NCBI GenBank assembly: GCA_036345935.2
Contig: JADWOT020001565.1
Location: 62,001-126,000, forward strand
DNA length: 64,000 nt
Direction of reading: 5' to 3'
From: Taenia hydatigena
Lineage: Eukaryota; Platyhelminthes; Cestoda; Cyclophyllidea; Taeniidae
The notes below the pieces were generated by a model. The model had not been told where the DNA came from and searched no databases. It saw nothing but the letters and a program-made list of their open reading frames with translations. Within the stretch, counting starts at the first letter, position 1, and each line of letters begins with the position of its first letter. Position numbers and translations under genes: made by a program. Below are positions 12,230 to 22,396 of this stretch, one piece after another.

Positions 12230-13335
12230 TTTGTCAATCTCTTGGTGAAGAGTGGATGGGAATGGCTGTTGTGGTGGTCGAACCGGAGGCACCAAGGAGG
12301 GTGCCATTTTCGACAGACACTTGTATAGCCACTGTCAAAGTGCTAACGCCATTCGAATGTCTTCCCATGCTAGAGTCTTCCATCACATACACAGTAGCAT
12401 GCATTTGCGGTCCAGGCTTGGCCGGAGCTAAAGATTTGCCACGGAACAAAACATTTTTAGCTGTTTACCTTTGCTTCTACACTTTCACAATCTGCTCGAT
12501 TCGGGAGTAAGTTTTCGATGGCAGCAAATTGGGATGACAAATAACAATTTCCTTTTTCGTTTATTTGAAGCAATGTGTTCTTATTGTTTTGTTTACAAAA
12601 TGGAATGCGCTTTGCTTTGCTTAGCAGAAAAGACCGAAATTTTGGCTCATCGCAAATGGTGCTATCTAAAGTGGTAGGTACATGGAAGGTTCATCAACTC
12701 AGGTATCTTTATTCTGATATCAGTCATACCTACTGTAAAAGGCAGTTTATAATCCCTCTCCAGTAGAGTTTAACCCTTGAAGTCGAAAGTAAGTTTGAGG
12801 TACAAGGCGCGTTTCTTTTATACTTCTCTATTTATGTCTGAGATGCGGACACACTTGGAACCCTATAGAGTGTTACCTTCAGGCGATCCGCAGCGTCATT
12901 TGTGAGCAGCGCTGCATCAATTTGTTTAACATTGATTTGCACGTACACTTATCCTGATCATATTATGGAAGGAAAACCAGCGGCTATTCACATTAAGATA
13001 ATTCATCATGTTGCCCATTACGAGATTCCTGACTCTACTCAAAGAATTCATAATGGGGACCACCAACTTGGGTGCAGACCAAGCAGTTAAGATCCGCGGT
13101 GACGTCGTTGGACTCATGATCCAGCCTTTAGCCAATTCTTCCACCAGATGGTACACTTCCACCTGAAAAATATTCGATGTGCATCTGAGTAGCTGTCAGA
13201 TCTGTCTGCCAAAATCAATGCATAACAAGGGTCAGCTGCTCCTAGAGGTCATCTGGTTACCTCATGGCATCAGTAGAAGCTCTGGAGATGGCACGGCGAG
13301 TAACACAGACGCCTCCCTTCTGCTTCTCGGTGAGT
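12230..13335 (+). repeat. Divergent copy of dispersed repeat R2
   Basis: Aligns in order with 26910-27800 and with the reverse complement of 37700-38350. Shared landmarks include the TGGTCATCTGG/AGCTGTCA-type region near 13190-13260, the ACATGGAAG…TCATCA…TTTATTCTGAT region near 12690 and the GCCGGAGCTAAAGATTT region at 12421. It is clearly older than the 26-28 versus 37-38 kb pair. Confidence 0.6.
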
Positions 13336-13339
13336 GCAA

Positions 13340-14890
13340 ACGAAACTGCCCGAAAATAATGATATCCTATTTCAAATTTGGACGCATTTTTAATTCATGC
13401 TCTCTTGCTGGCTTCTAATGAATTAGGTAGGTTTGATGGTGATTTGATGCCACTTTTTGAACTAAAAGTACGACAGTGAGGTTGCAGAGATGTTTTACTA
13501 TTGTCCAAAATGCAAAGAACCGGCTTGTCGGAGCCGATGCCTATTGCATTCAACTGCAGCCAGTTCTTTCCCATTTGGCTCAACCAAGCAGGAAATGTGA
13601 AACGATGGTACTCTGTTCCTCTTCTGCATGTGCGAAGTTGATGAAAACTAAAGCAGTAATTCTATTTAGCGGGAGGATTAGTTTCAATTTTGAATGGCTT
13701 CGCCAGGCCCACCAACCTGCACGCATGGCTCAGAGTTGCCAATTCGGTCTTTTTCCACAGTTGTGAGAGAAGGGTTTTGTAGACTTCGTCCAGTGTTCGG
13801 CATGACGTGCCATCGTGGGGATTTTCCATGCTCCTGCCCGATTACCAACCTTCCCTCAATAATAACATTGACACTGACAGATGCTCAGCTTTGGTGCACA
13901 ACAATATTTTCAGTTCTAAGCCATGCTGAATTGACCGAGAGGATCCTCGTTTCAGAACAGTGATTAATTGAGAAATGGGCATGCAAATTGCAATTGGAGG
14001 TTTCCACGACATTCGAGTGATATCTTATTTTCCGAACTGGAAAAGTGCCCTCAAATAGATACAAAAACTGGCAATGCTATCGGTGGTCGAAGGAACACCA
14101 CTCCCTGTGGGACAGCTTGTTCCTTTTAATCGTGATGGCATGTTCATTTATAGGCTGATAAAAGAGGCGGACACTAGCTGAGGCCATTCCAAACTGGTTC
14201 TTCTCCCCCTATGACCTTAGAACGCCTCAAAGAGAATGGCCATGTTAGTCACATCCTTAGGTTCTGGCTCAAAGCTGCGTTTTGCAAACGGTTTGACAAA
14301 AGCTTCAGATGGCGATATGTTTGTAAACATTTCTACTGGATGCGAGAATATCAGTTGATTTTGTTATGCGAATGTTAAGAGAAATGCCATTCAATTTGGT
14401 TCGGAATACAGCGGACATTGCTTTTTGTCTGCGTGTGAGTGCGCAACACCTGAGCAGTTGAGGCACATCTATGAGATAGCTTTTAGCTGATTGCATGTGT
14501 GGTACTTAGAGTCGCAGAGTACATTCCTCGTTCGCAATGACTGCTGGGATGTGAATCGCAGGTCTGTGCTGATGTGAATTTGGTGTTGAATAGACCATCG
14601 GAGAACGCTTTGGTGGCATTCGCTTCTATATGATAGAAAACTGATTCAGACGCATTGTGGATAGAATCAGACAAAAGGTCTGAATAAGGCATTCCATCGT
14701 TGGTGACAGGAAATGAGAAAAGTGAAATGTGCTGTAAGATGTGCAGAGGGATAATAAATGTGGAGTCATAGAAGCAAAGAAATGAGCGGAGATGAATCAG
14801 GGCACCTTAAATCCGCCATTACAGATGGATGTGCGCATGGATAGTCTGCTTGGAAGAAACGTCGAAGGTTAAATGAAATGCACGTCGGGG
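13340..14890. other. No supported gene
   Basis: Several frames of 60-96 codons overlap on both strands (for example 13476-13766 plus, 14483-14692 minus) without promoter, splice or homology support. No repeats were recognised. Confidence 0.4.
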
Positions 14891-15275
14891 CAGGGATTAG
14901 ACTGATTTTACCTCGATATCTACACATTGTGCTTTTGTTTGTCGCCTAGTTTTAATTGCGCCCTCGATCTGCAGCTTTGCAACTTGACTGCGTAACTTCT
15001 TGATGTTACGCGATGCTTGCTCGCCGTGATTACTATAACTGAGGCCAGAATTGAGTTCTGATCACCACCAATGTCCTGGCAGGCCTAAACGCAGTGACGA
15101 TTCAAAGACATCGTTGTGCCATTATGATGGGGAGAGTTGTTACTGATTTTCCGCTTGTTCTGCGTACAGTCGTCATGATGCATACGTTGAAGTGAATACT
15201 TCGGAATGCATCGCACTGGTCGAAACTGTCGTATTCGCTAATACCACTTGCTGCCTGCCACTTTATCCAAAGCTA
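14890..15275 (-). repeat. Conserved 3' flank of an F-box unit
   Basis: Shares scattered blocks with 39290-39840 and partly with 49780-49870, for example GTCGCCTAGTTTTA, AACTGAGGCCAGA and GCTGCCTGCCA. The duplicated F-box unit therefore included several hundred bases behind the coding region. Confidence 0.55.
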
Positions 15276-15279
15276 GTCT

Positions 15280-16174
15280 GCACTAAATGTTTTACGAGCC
15301 GTTACATTAACGAGAAAAGGAAAGGACAATGGGCCAAAGAAGAGGAATAGATTTAACTTGGTAATTACAGAAGAAAATAGCGTCTGTAGAAAGAAGCGGT
15401 GGCGCTCCTGAACTGCAGGTCGTAGGGAACGAATCGCAACAGTGCCTTCAAATTGATGTATCCAGGTGCGCGCTCCTTGACACACATTGCAGTTGCCGAT
15501 CCACTGGCGTAGTGACCTATGGACAATCATCAGATGTATCAAAACTCGCGATAACTTTGGCAAACACTTTCTAATCATCTGTCTTTTCATCCAGATTCCA
15601 TGGCAGGATGGCGATAATTACAATCTGATGTAGTGTAATGACGTCCAGAAGCCTCAGCAGCACATCCTTCAAAGTTAGTTCCGGATCCGTAAGGGAAAGA
15701 ATTGATTACTGTTAGGTAGAAATTGCGCAAATGAATTTGAATTTTAGGTGACAAAGGATAAAGCGTCAGAGATTAGCACTCGGTACATGTGCTTGCTGTG
15801 TTATTTCCAAGATTTGATGTGCCAACGCGATGCTTGTGAGGGTTGCCGTGTTGACAGAATTCATCCCCAGTCAGGAATGCTGCTGCAGGTGCTCATTGAG
15901 TCCTCGCCACCAAGAGTTTTGTATATACTAATTGCCAAGTGGGGCAGAAGGTCAGTAATTATTATTCGTTTCTAAAGAGAAACCAAATTATGCCGGCGTT
16001 ATTGACATGCGAATGAAATAAAAATGTGATGTCGAAGGAGGCATGCAAGGACATAAATGAGAGGTGGTATAGATGAAGAGGAAATGCAAATAGAGAAAAC
16101 TGAAACCCACCATGCTGGAAAGGTGATAGTGTAGACTAATATGCAACAGAGGTGACGAAGTTTAAATACTGCGG
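15280..16174 (-). pseudogene. F-box family relic with promoter, both exons and C-terminal part
   Basis: Box TTTAAATACTGCGG (plus-strand reading) lies at 16161-16174, ATG at 16113-16111 is directly followed by GTGGGT, and an acceptor CTCTTTAG precedes exon 2 at 15971. Exon 2 encodes KRIIITDLLPHLAISIYKTL and CSSIPDWG, then a TGA where the intact copy has tryptophan. After an internal deletion the C-terminal half is readable as DPELTLKDVLLRLLDVITLH then VIIAILPWNLDE, KVFAKVIASFD and LRFVPYDLQF, with further stops and frameshifts. The intact protein has DPELRSGDQLLRLLDAIRPH at the same place. Promoter and splice sites survive, so the copy may still be transcribed, but it cannot make the protein. 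Confidence 0.8.
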
Positions 16175-16292
16175 ACTCAGAAGGGGGGAAGAAGGGAAGG
16201 AGGAGGAGGAATTGGATTGACCGCACAATGGCGCTGACATGATAGATCCATTCGTGTTGTTTTGTGCGAAGGTCACGCAATCGCCTCACCTC
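16161..16292 (-). promoter_or_regulatory. F-box family promoter module
   Basis: On the minus strand the order is GAGGTGAGGCGATTGCGTGA (16291-16272), a GCGCCATTGTG block (about 16234-16224), a pyrimidine-rich stretch, then CCGCAGTATTTAAAC at the TATA position (16174-16160) about 50 nt before ATG. The same order is found at 44.6, 46.6, 50.7 and 62.7 kb. Confidence 0.6.
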
Positions 16293-16304
16293 AACCACCA
16301 GCAT

Positions 16305-16605
16305 ACCCGGATGACGATGGATTCTGTCAACTCAACGATTCTCGCAAACATTGCTTCGGCACCTCATATCTTGGGAATGTCTCAACATGCACTTGTGCAA
16401 AATGCCATTCTCTGATGCCTTATCTTCCATCACCCAAAGTCTACTAAGTACGGGAAATCACGTGAAGCAAGCAGAATTCGTCGCGTGATTTTTACCCACA
16501 GCAACAATTCTTTCGCCCACGGACTACCAAATACTGTCTCGCGTTTGATTCTGACTTGTTTTATATATCCACGTCCTATCGACAGCTGTAGTTCTCGTAC
16601 AAGCC
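16305..16605 (+). pseudogene. F-box family relic lacking promoter and F-box start, fused to an opposing promoter
   Basis: Translation IPG-stop-RWILSTQRFSQTLL then SWECLNMHLC aligns with IPNWRWILSRRRSTEVMHHY and NWRWLDKHLC of the intact protein. The fragment starts mid-domain, immediately beyond the distal element of the minus-strand promoter at 16161-16292, and points the other way. It contains a stop near the start and ends near 16600. The same head-to-head structure occurs at 62707-63050, so the fusion predates that duplication. Confidence 0.7.
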
Positions 16606-16607
16606 AT

Positions 16608-16858
16608 TGCTTGAATACGCGTTTTCCTCTCTACTGATGGGTGATTAAAAATATGCATCGAAACCATCCATGTGTGCACGCATGCCTTCGTTCATGTAAG
16701 AAAGGTGAGGAGAACCAAATGTAGTGATGTGGAGTTGTGGCACACCGAGACATTTCATTTGTGGGAATGGATGTCTGACCATGAGGCATCAACCCATTAG
16801 TACAGATTCGTACCAGCACATCATGCCTTTGCACCTACAAATATAGAATAATGAAAAG
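16608..16858. repeat. Duplicated block, partner at 63737-64000
   Basis: Closely similar to the last 260 bases of the window, with landmarks TGAATACGCGTTTTCCTCTC and GATGTGGAGTTGTGGCACAC in both. Here it follows the F-box fragment directly; at 63 kb about 700 extra bases intervene. It is cut by the window end at 64000. Confidence 0.85.
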
Positions 16859-16989
16859 GGTCCCAAACTGGACGCCAAATCGGTATTCCTCCTCTTTTTG
16901 CAACTATGTGCACAATGTGCACAAGTGCAACGAGTTCTTCACCAATGAAAAGCGTTTAACCGGATCTTAGTCAGCCATCGACAGTTGAA

Positions 16990-18870
16990 ACTGTACTATT
17001 CTACGGGGGACCTTTTAATCCAAATTAATTTCTACTTCCTGTTTTTCCATAGCTCACACCGCGGTGACCAACTGCGCTGATAAATGTCTGATTCCGCCCT
17101 ATTTCCAATCCTTTATAGCGTCGGTAACGCATATACCATCCCATGGATTGCGTGCCCTCTCGTATACGGAGAGCAGGAAATGCAAAGTAATGATACGCTG
17201 TTCACCCTTTTGGGTACCCAAGGTCAATCAACAATCAAGCAGTAATTCCACTAAACGAGAATCTTACTTTCATTTTACTCGAATGTCACCCAAACTTATA
17301 AGGCGATTCACAAATTAATTGCCATGGCGAAAATGCCAATTTTTAGTTATTTTTACCCAGTCACGTAAAATATTCTGGCAAAACTCCTTTATAGACTTGG
17401 AGAGGTTGCTATCACTGCTACCATAAAGGGATCTTCTAAGAAACGGCTTAATTGATCACGCATCAGTTTTGTCCATCTCCCCTCCGTGTCATTGCCTATT
17501 TGTTCTCCTTCTCTTGAGTCCGAGGGAGGCGGTATTGTGCCATTCTACTATCGCGTAACTCCCTGTGTAGAGGCTATCATATTAGCTCTTCTTATGAGTT
17601 AGAAGCTTAGGCAGCACCACACAAGCTATTACGTTCCTAACGAGGGAAATAAAACTATGTGAGCAGGACTTATACGAGATTAAGTCGGTAAGTTATATTT
17701 TGCATTCACTTCTACCGGTGCTCAAAGAGTGTTTCTTCTGTAAAGACATCGACTAAATTGGTAACAGGACAAAGTGCTACGTCTGTTGCCCTCAACAGCT
17801 CCACCGTTATGAGGGGACGGTTCGAACCCACTACCATTACTGTCAACGTACCAAATTATTATGATTAACGCAGCTATCATGATCGCAAACATTGACGGAA
17901 CTAGATTGCAAGTGCGCAGAGGAGGAAAGCACTAGTGTGCAGGTCCAAGTTCTGGTGAGGACACAATTCCATGTTCCACTCAGCCGAATGTGACCAGCGT
18001 TAGTGTTTGCCTGTGACTCTCAACATTTAGCCATTGGAATTGTTATCAGTAGATTTGCACTTCATAGCTCTGCCCTTCGCAATGTAGTTTTCAGAGAGTG
18101 AGTTGGAAATCGCCTCTCACTTCGCTAAAAGAGGTTCGAATGGCGATCTGGCATGGCAGAGCATAAATAGCTCTGCCACATTTCACCTTTACATGCTTCA
18201 ATTATCTGCACTTCAATGACAGATCTTATGCTGTGCAACTGTAAGCGCAATCTTAGATGCAGACCTACTGAAGACTGCTGCGTTTTCTGTATACATTATC
18301 GACGTAAATAATTCCTGCCATGCCATTGAGAATGCGTTTAAATTTGCACAGTAACTGAGCTGTATGTAAGGCACGGTGAAGTTAAGTAGGTGCCTGAACT
18401 ACCTGGCCGTCAGTGGAGCCCCTTATGGGGATGCGAGGTAGGTTTCACAACTCCCTCCCTCCTAATTCAGTTGGGCAAATGAAGACAATTGGTGCAGGTT
18501 CACTAAATACCAGGAGTTGCATTGAAACAGCAGTGCCCGTCAGGTGCAAGAGACAACACTGATCCTGTGTAGAACATGGATTTGGACTTGGCTACCAATG
18601 CTTAACTCTGCTGCTAACCTGTAATTTGCTTCTGTCAATGTTCATATTAATTAAAACAAAGTACAGGATTGTATTTTGTTGTTTTGAAGTGCTTAGCTAG
18701 AGGGCAGGTTAGGTCAGATTAAGGAGAAGTGAGTGTGGATTGATACTCTCATGAGAAGGCTGCTTTGGGAGCAATGATGAGAAAAAAAACAAGAAACAAG
18801 AAACAAGCTCTACCGTTCGTTTAATCCTAGGCGATGGAACCCTGCATTCTGCAGCGCTTAAAGCAGGGAT
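16990..18870 (+). repeat. Long copy of dispersed repeat R4
   Basis: Matches 51540-52930 in order and orientation: CATACGGAGAGCAGGAAATG-type sequence near 17165 and 51695, the CCGAATGTGACCAGC motif near 17984 and 52147, ACATGGATTTGGACTTGG-type core near 18576 and 52712, and an AAGAAACAAGCT block near 18805 and 52890. Shorter versions lie at 3150-3400, 55020-55720 and 57930-58100. A CATAAATAG motif near 18163 is TATA-like, but no open frame is conserved between copies. Confidence 0.65.
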
Positions 18871-19334
18871 TAAAATATGTTTTACTCAAGATGGAAAGTT
18901 CGCACCTAAATAAAATTAGGCGACCCTTAGTGTAACTAGACAGCTTAACATTTGACATGGCTTGTAGGATCATAATCCTTCTGTCATTAGTAACACGCCC
19001 AACTTACATCCTCCATCATTCTGTCACAAAACTCGTCTTCTTGACTCAGAAAATTCAAGATGGTCTTGATAAAACACGCCTTTCTTCGATTTTGTTGTCG
19101 AATTCTGTAGGAAAAATACCGCCCTTAAGTGAATTCAGTAGTCAGTATTTCTTGTGTCCCTCCGTGCTGAGCATCTGGGTGACTGCTATTGAGTGAGATG
19201 CGACAACTCCGACTATCGCATTGCGTAAGCTGGCTTAGACGCGCAGGCAGAGATCATTCTTAGTCCATGCAACTTTTTGAACAGGCACGTCAAATGGTCT
19301 AGAGACCAAACAGAACAAACAAATCACACTACTT

Positions 19335-19565
19335 TTAGAGTTGGTGTGAGAATGTCCCACGATATCCCAAAAATCTGCACCAAATGTAGGCGCATTCCGT
19401 GATTTTTGAGGGTAGCGAATTCCTGCATGGGATTTCTGGGTTAGAGGTGGGCGCGTTAATCACGCACTTTCTCTGCTGTTGAACGTCTGCACGGTAATCA
19501 GTAGGCCTGACTGGATACGCTTCGTGACCGGCTGGTCTCCTCAACCCTTGATCAGATTCTAAGTC
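19335..19565 (-). CDS. Candidate terminal exon, unidentified
   Basis: Behind an acceptor-like CAGACTTAG near 19558 the minus strand is open for about 76 codons to TAA at 19335-19337, including LRRPAGHEAYPVRPTDYRAD and ending GYRGTFSHQL. Composition is protein-like and no repeat covers the stretch. There is no clear AATAAA within 100 nt behind the stop. Family not recognised; chance remains possible. Confidence 0.25.
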   Translation of the reverse strand, partial: DLESDQGLRRPAGHEAYPVRPTDYRADVQQQRKCVINAPTSNPEIPCRNSLPSKITECAYIWCRFLGYRGTFSHQL

Positions 19566-19769
19566 TGTTCACTATCACAATGAGCGAATTGGCTGTTAGC
19601 GTATAATTCCCTCCCAGTCTGTTTAAGATCAGAACCGTTTCAGAATAGACTCGCAATTTACGCTTCCTCACATTCCGGAAAATGTATCCAATAAGAAATA
19701 TGCTCGCGGATATGCAGCGCGTTCCGCGGCCAATTTCGACTTGGTGGAAACTCAGTAATATACATTTAA

Positions 19770-20250
19770 GTGGGAAGAAGCATCACCAGCCAGTGCTCAG
19801 AAGTCCACCATTTGGCAATATCACGTGTCTGGCGTTCGGATGCTTGTGACAAGTTGTTAAAGGTTGTAAGCTATGCATTTAGATGGACTCATGTTAGAAT
19901 GCACCCAATGGAAAGGTGGATGCGTAAGCCCTACCAAAATTGGGAACGCTAAGCCAAAGTCTTTTATAAAAGGCATCTATGGGTTGATGACCCAACTCCA
20001 TTTGAGCTCACGCAGTGGAATTGCCATCTGCAAGTGGAAGACCACTGCCACAGTTTACGTGATCAAAATTACTATCTCATTCGGGAGGTTCGAGCATCCT
20101 AGTAGTGAGTGACCTAGATTGAAATGAACTCAGCTATTCTCTGTCCATGTTCTCAGTTATCACGCCAGCATGACATCACAATCCTCATTTCCCTCATCAC
20201 TTCGTGCACCATTTGATGGACTTCGAAATATGATTTCAGTTGAGTGCTGC
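19770..20250 (+). repeat. Dispersed repeat R3
   Basis: Similar in order to 33830-33990, 36530-36830 and 49090-49400: a GGCTCATGTT…TGGAAAG…GG block, an AAAGTCTTTTATAAAAGGC block, and CATCTGCAAG…AAGA…TGCCACA. At 36.8 kb it is joined to the outer end of the large inverted repeat. Divergence is high and no frame is conserved. Confidence 0.45.
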
Positions 20251-20860
20251 GCAAACCTCCAACTGCATATTCCATACCACGTCACTCACGGTTCATTTCT
20301 TAAAACAACAACCTATTCAGGCGACTCAACGGAAGCCGCAAAGTATTTTGCTGCACTGAAGTCAAACATTTGTGAGGGTTAGCACTATCGATGATGGGAG
20401 GACGACGATTTTGTGAAGGTGTGGGAACCGCAGCAATTGCGCGGTGTGACAAGTATTGAGGGAGGTCTGCGAAACCTGCAATCATGGAAGAGGACCAGGT
20501 TAATACGTCTGAGAATTTGTATCTGTTCTAGTCAGCTTCCAATAAGGCGCTAAGCCTTGCTGGCTGCTTTCAAGTGCCAAACTAAGGAGGCATTTAATGC
20601 GCAGTAAATCTAGGCTCCTTATTAAGCAAACAATTGCAGTTCTTTATTGCACTAGAAGCTAAATGCGCAAAAAGAGGCGCAGATTATAATTATTTGTAAA
20701 TTCTGGCACAATATAGGCCAGAGTTTTCACGCGCATTCTGTCTGTTCAATGTAGACAAGGAGCCCGACATCACGAATTCTAATTTGCGCTGTAAGGTGAT
20801 CAAGATGTCACCGAAGAGCGTCAGGTATCCACACATGATTCTGCTCCAGAACAACTAAAA

Positions 20861-21190
20861 TTAAGAATCACATTTAACAGCTTCATGCGGTTGCTTTATC
20901 AAAATCTTCATAGAGGCGTCGGTAACGGTTCCGTAACGAAGGCTTGCAGGCAGTTCATGGCCAGTGTCGCTCCAGTTGTCAGTTGTGCCCAGCACACCAC
21001 GGGACTGAGGTAGCTGCCGAGGCTTGACCTCAATTCCAACCATTCTACTTGAAATCGTCACATGTTCTCACATACCATCAACGCATTTGCAACCTGTCAC
21101 AAATATCTTCTTTGGAGAAGAAGCGTGCAACACTGCGGTGAGATATGTGCTGGCGACGTTGCATTGTCGACGTGTAGAAAGATTGAGTGA
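20861..21190 (-). CDS. Two candidate 3' exons of an unidentified gene
   Basis: Exon 21190-21094 follows an acceptor-like TGCTGCAGTAG and encodes TQSFYTSTMQRRQHISHRSV then ARFFSKEDICD. It ends at CAG before GTTGCA. After a 49-nt intron ending TTTCAAGTAG, exon 21044-20861 continues in phase with MVGIEVKPRQLPQSRGVLGT, then TTDNWSDTGHELPASLRYGT, and ends HEAVKCDS with TAA. AATAAA (minus strand) is present about 215 nt further on, near 20650-20641. Splice phase, codon composition and poly(A) signal agree, although the donor is weak. I do not recognise the protein. Confidence 0.35.
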
Positions 21191-21199
21191 CTACTGCAG

Positions 21200-22160
21200 C
21201 AGTCTTAAGAAAGATAAGCGTCTCACTAGATTACTTGGTTCTAGTGGTAAATAAACCTGCTCCACCAAACTTTAGATTGTATGGCCAGAACCTCTGCCTA
21301 TATGGAAATTTGCTCACGGATTTAGTGTTGCAGCCTCCAACAGCTTTGCCTTTCGCAGCAAATCATTAAGCGTCCATATTTTATCTCACATTCAAATAAG
21401 TTCTGCTACAAATTTCATTGTAAACTTGATAGTTCTCTTTTGTAAAATATTTGCTTACACAAGGGGAACGAATGAGCTCCTGTTGCGTATCGAGACTAAC
21501 CGATCAAAGGAACAGCAAAGGTATTTCTTACAGAATTAACTCATGTTGCATCCCCCTTTTGTTCCACTACAAAGCAATAAAATGTATGTAATCAACTATA
21601 GCAGTAGTAGCGTTAAGGGTTTGCACCTGTGATAGCTATCTCCTTTATTTCGTCTTTGAATGCGATTATATAATTGCGCATCGACGTGGTGTAGAGGCTT
21701 TAAGTCCCACAAGAAAGTGGTCGAAATTGAAACCATATAAAAATACAGAACACTGCTGACGAATGACGACATTTGGATCAACCCATTCACACAATCACAA
21801 CTGATTCACTAACGCCTCCACAATCCATTCCGCCACCACGATGCCTACGCCCTAACCGACTACCTGCATTGACTAATGGCAGTGCGTGAAACCAACTCTT
21901 TCCACCCATTTGACGTCAAGGGTTCCGCTAGTAAAATTTTGAGCTAAACACTCCAGATATTCATCCCATTTATTCAGCCTCCGAATGACTACTCCACTTC
22001 CCCATCAAACATCAAGTGAGAACTGCAGTCACACAGAGAACATTTGTAGTAAACACGTAAGAGTGAGCGATTATCACACGAACCAATTAGGGAGGGAGGA
22101 GGGTCCTTCCTCAGAAGGGAATCGACTACCAACCAACAACTGTTGTGCCAACAGTAGCAT
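21200..22160. other. No supported gene
   Basis: A plus-strand frame near 21240-21369 looks mildly protein-like but has no splice or promoter support. The rest, up to the end of the secreted-protein reading frame, shows nothing. Confidence 0.4.
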
Positions 22161-22165
22161 CGCAT

Positions 22166-22396
22166 TCACACAATGTCTACAAGGGGGTTCGAACGCGCAG
22201 TATCGACCGGTTGATCGAGTGGCATGATGTCATTGGAGAGACGCGAATTAATCTTGTCCAGCTTCGTGGAGTCCAAATTGATCAGGGTTTTCGCGATGTT
22301 CGGCGCCATGCCGAGCGCTTCGATGACTTCATGTGTATCCGAGATGCGAATCACCTCATCAATGAGGGGTATTTTGGAGCGCACCAATTCAAGCTA
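22166..22396 (-). other. In-frame continuation of the secreted repeat protein behind a TAG
   Basis: The stop of the 516-aa frame is TAG at 22396-22394. The same frame then stays open for 75 codons to a second stop at 22166-22168, reading LELVRSKIPLIDEVIRI, SDTHEVIEALGMAPNIAKTL and LDSTKLDKINSRLSND. These keep the exact 22-residue spacing of the upstream repeats. In the duplicate at 59 kb the codon corresponding to TAG is GAG. Confidence 0.75.

Noticed and set aside
11938..12510. A 190-codon plus-strand frame
   Set aside because: Its 3' half lies in repeat R2, the other R2 copies are not open, and there is no promoter or splice support.
17815..17835. GGTTCGAACCC-like sequence suggestive of a tRNA T arm
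   Set aside because: No acceptor stem, D arm or anticodon arm can be folded around it.
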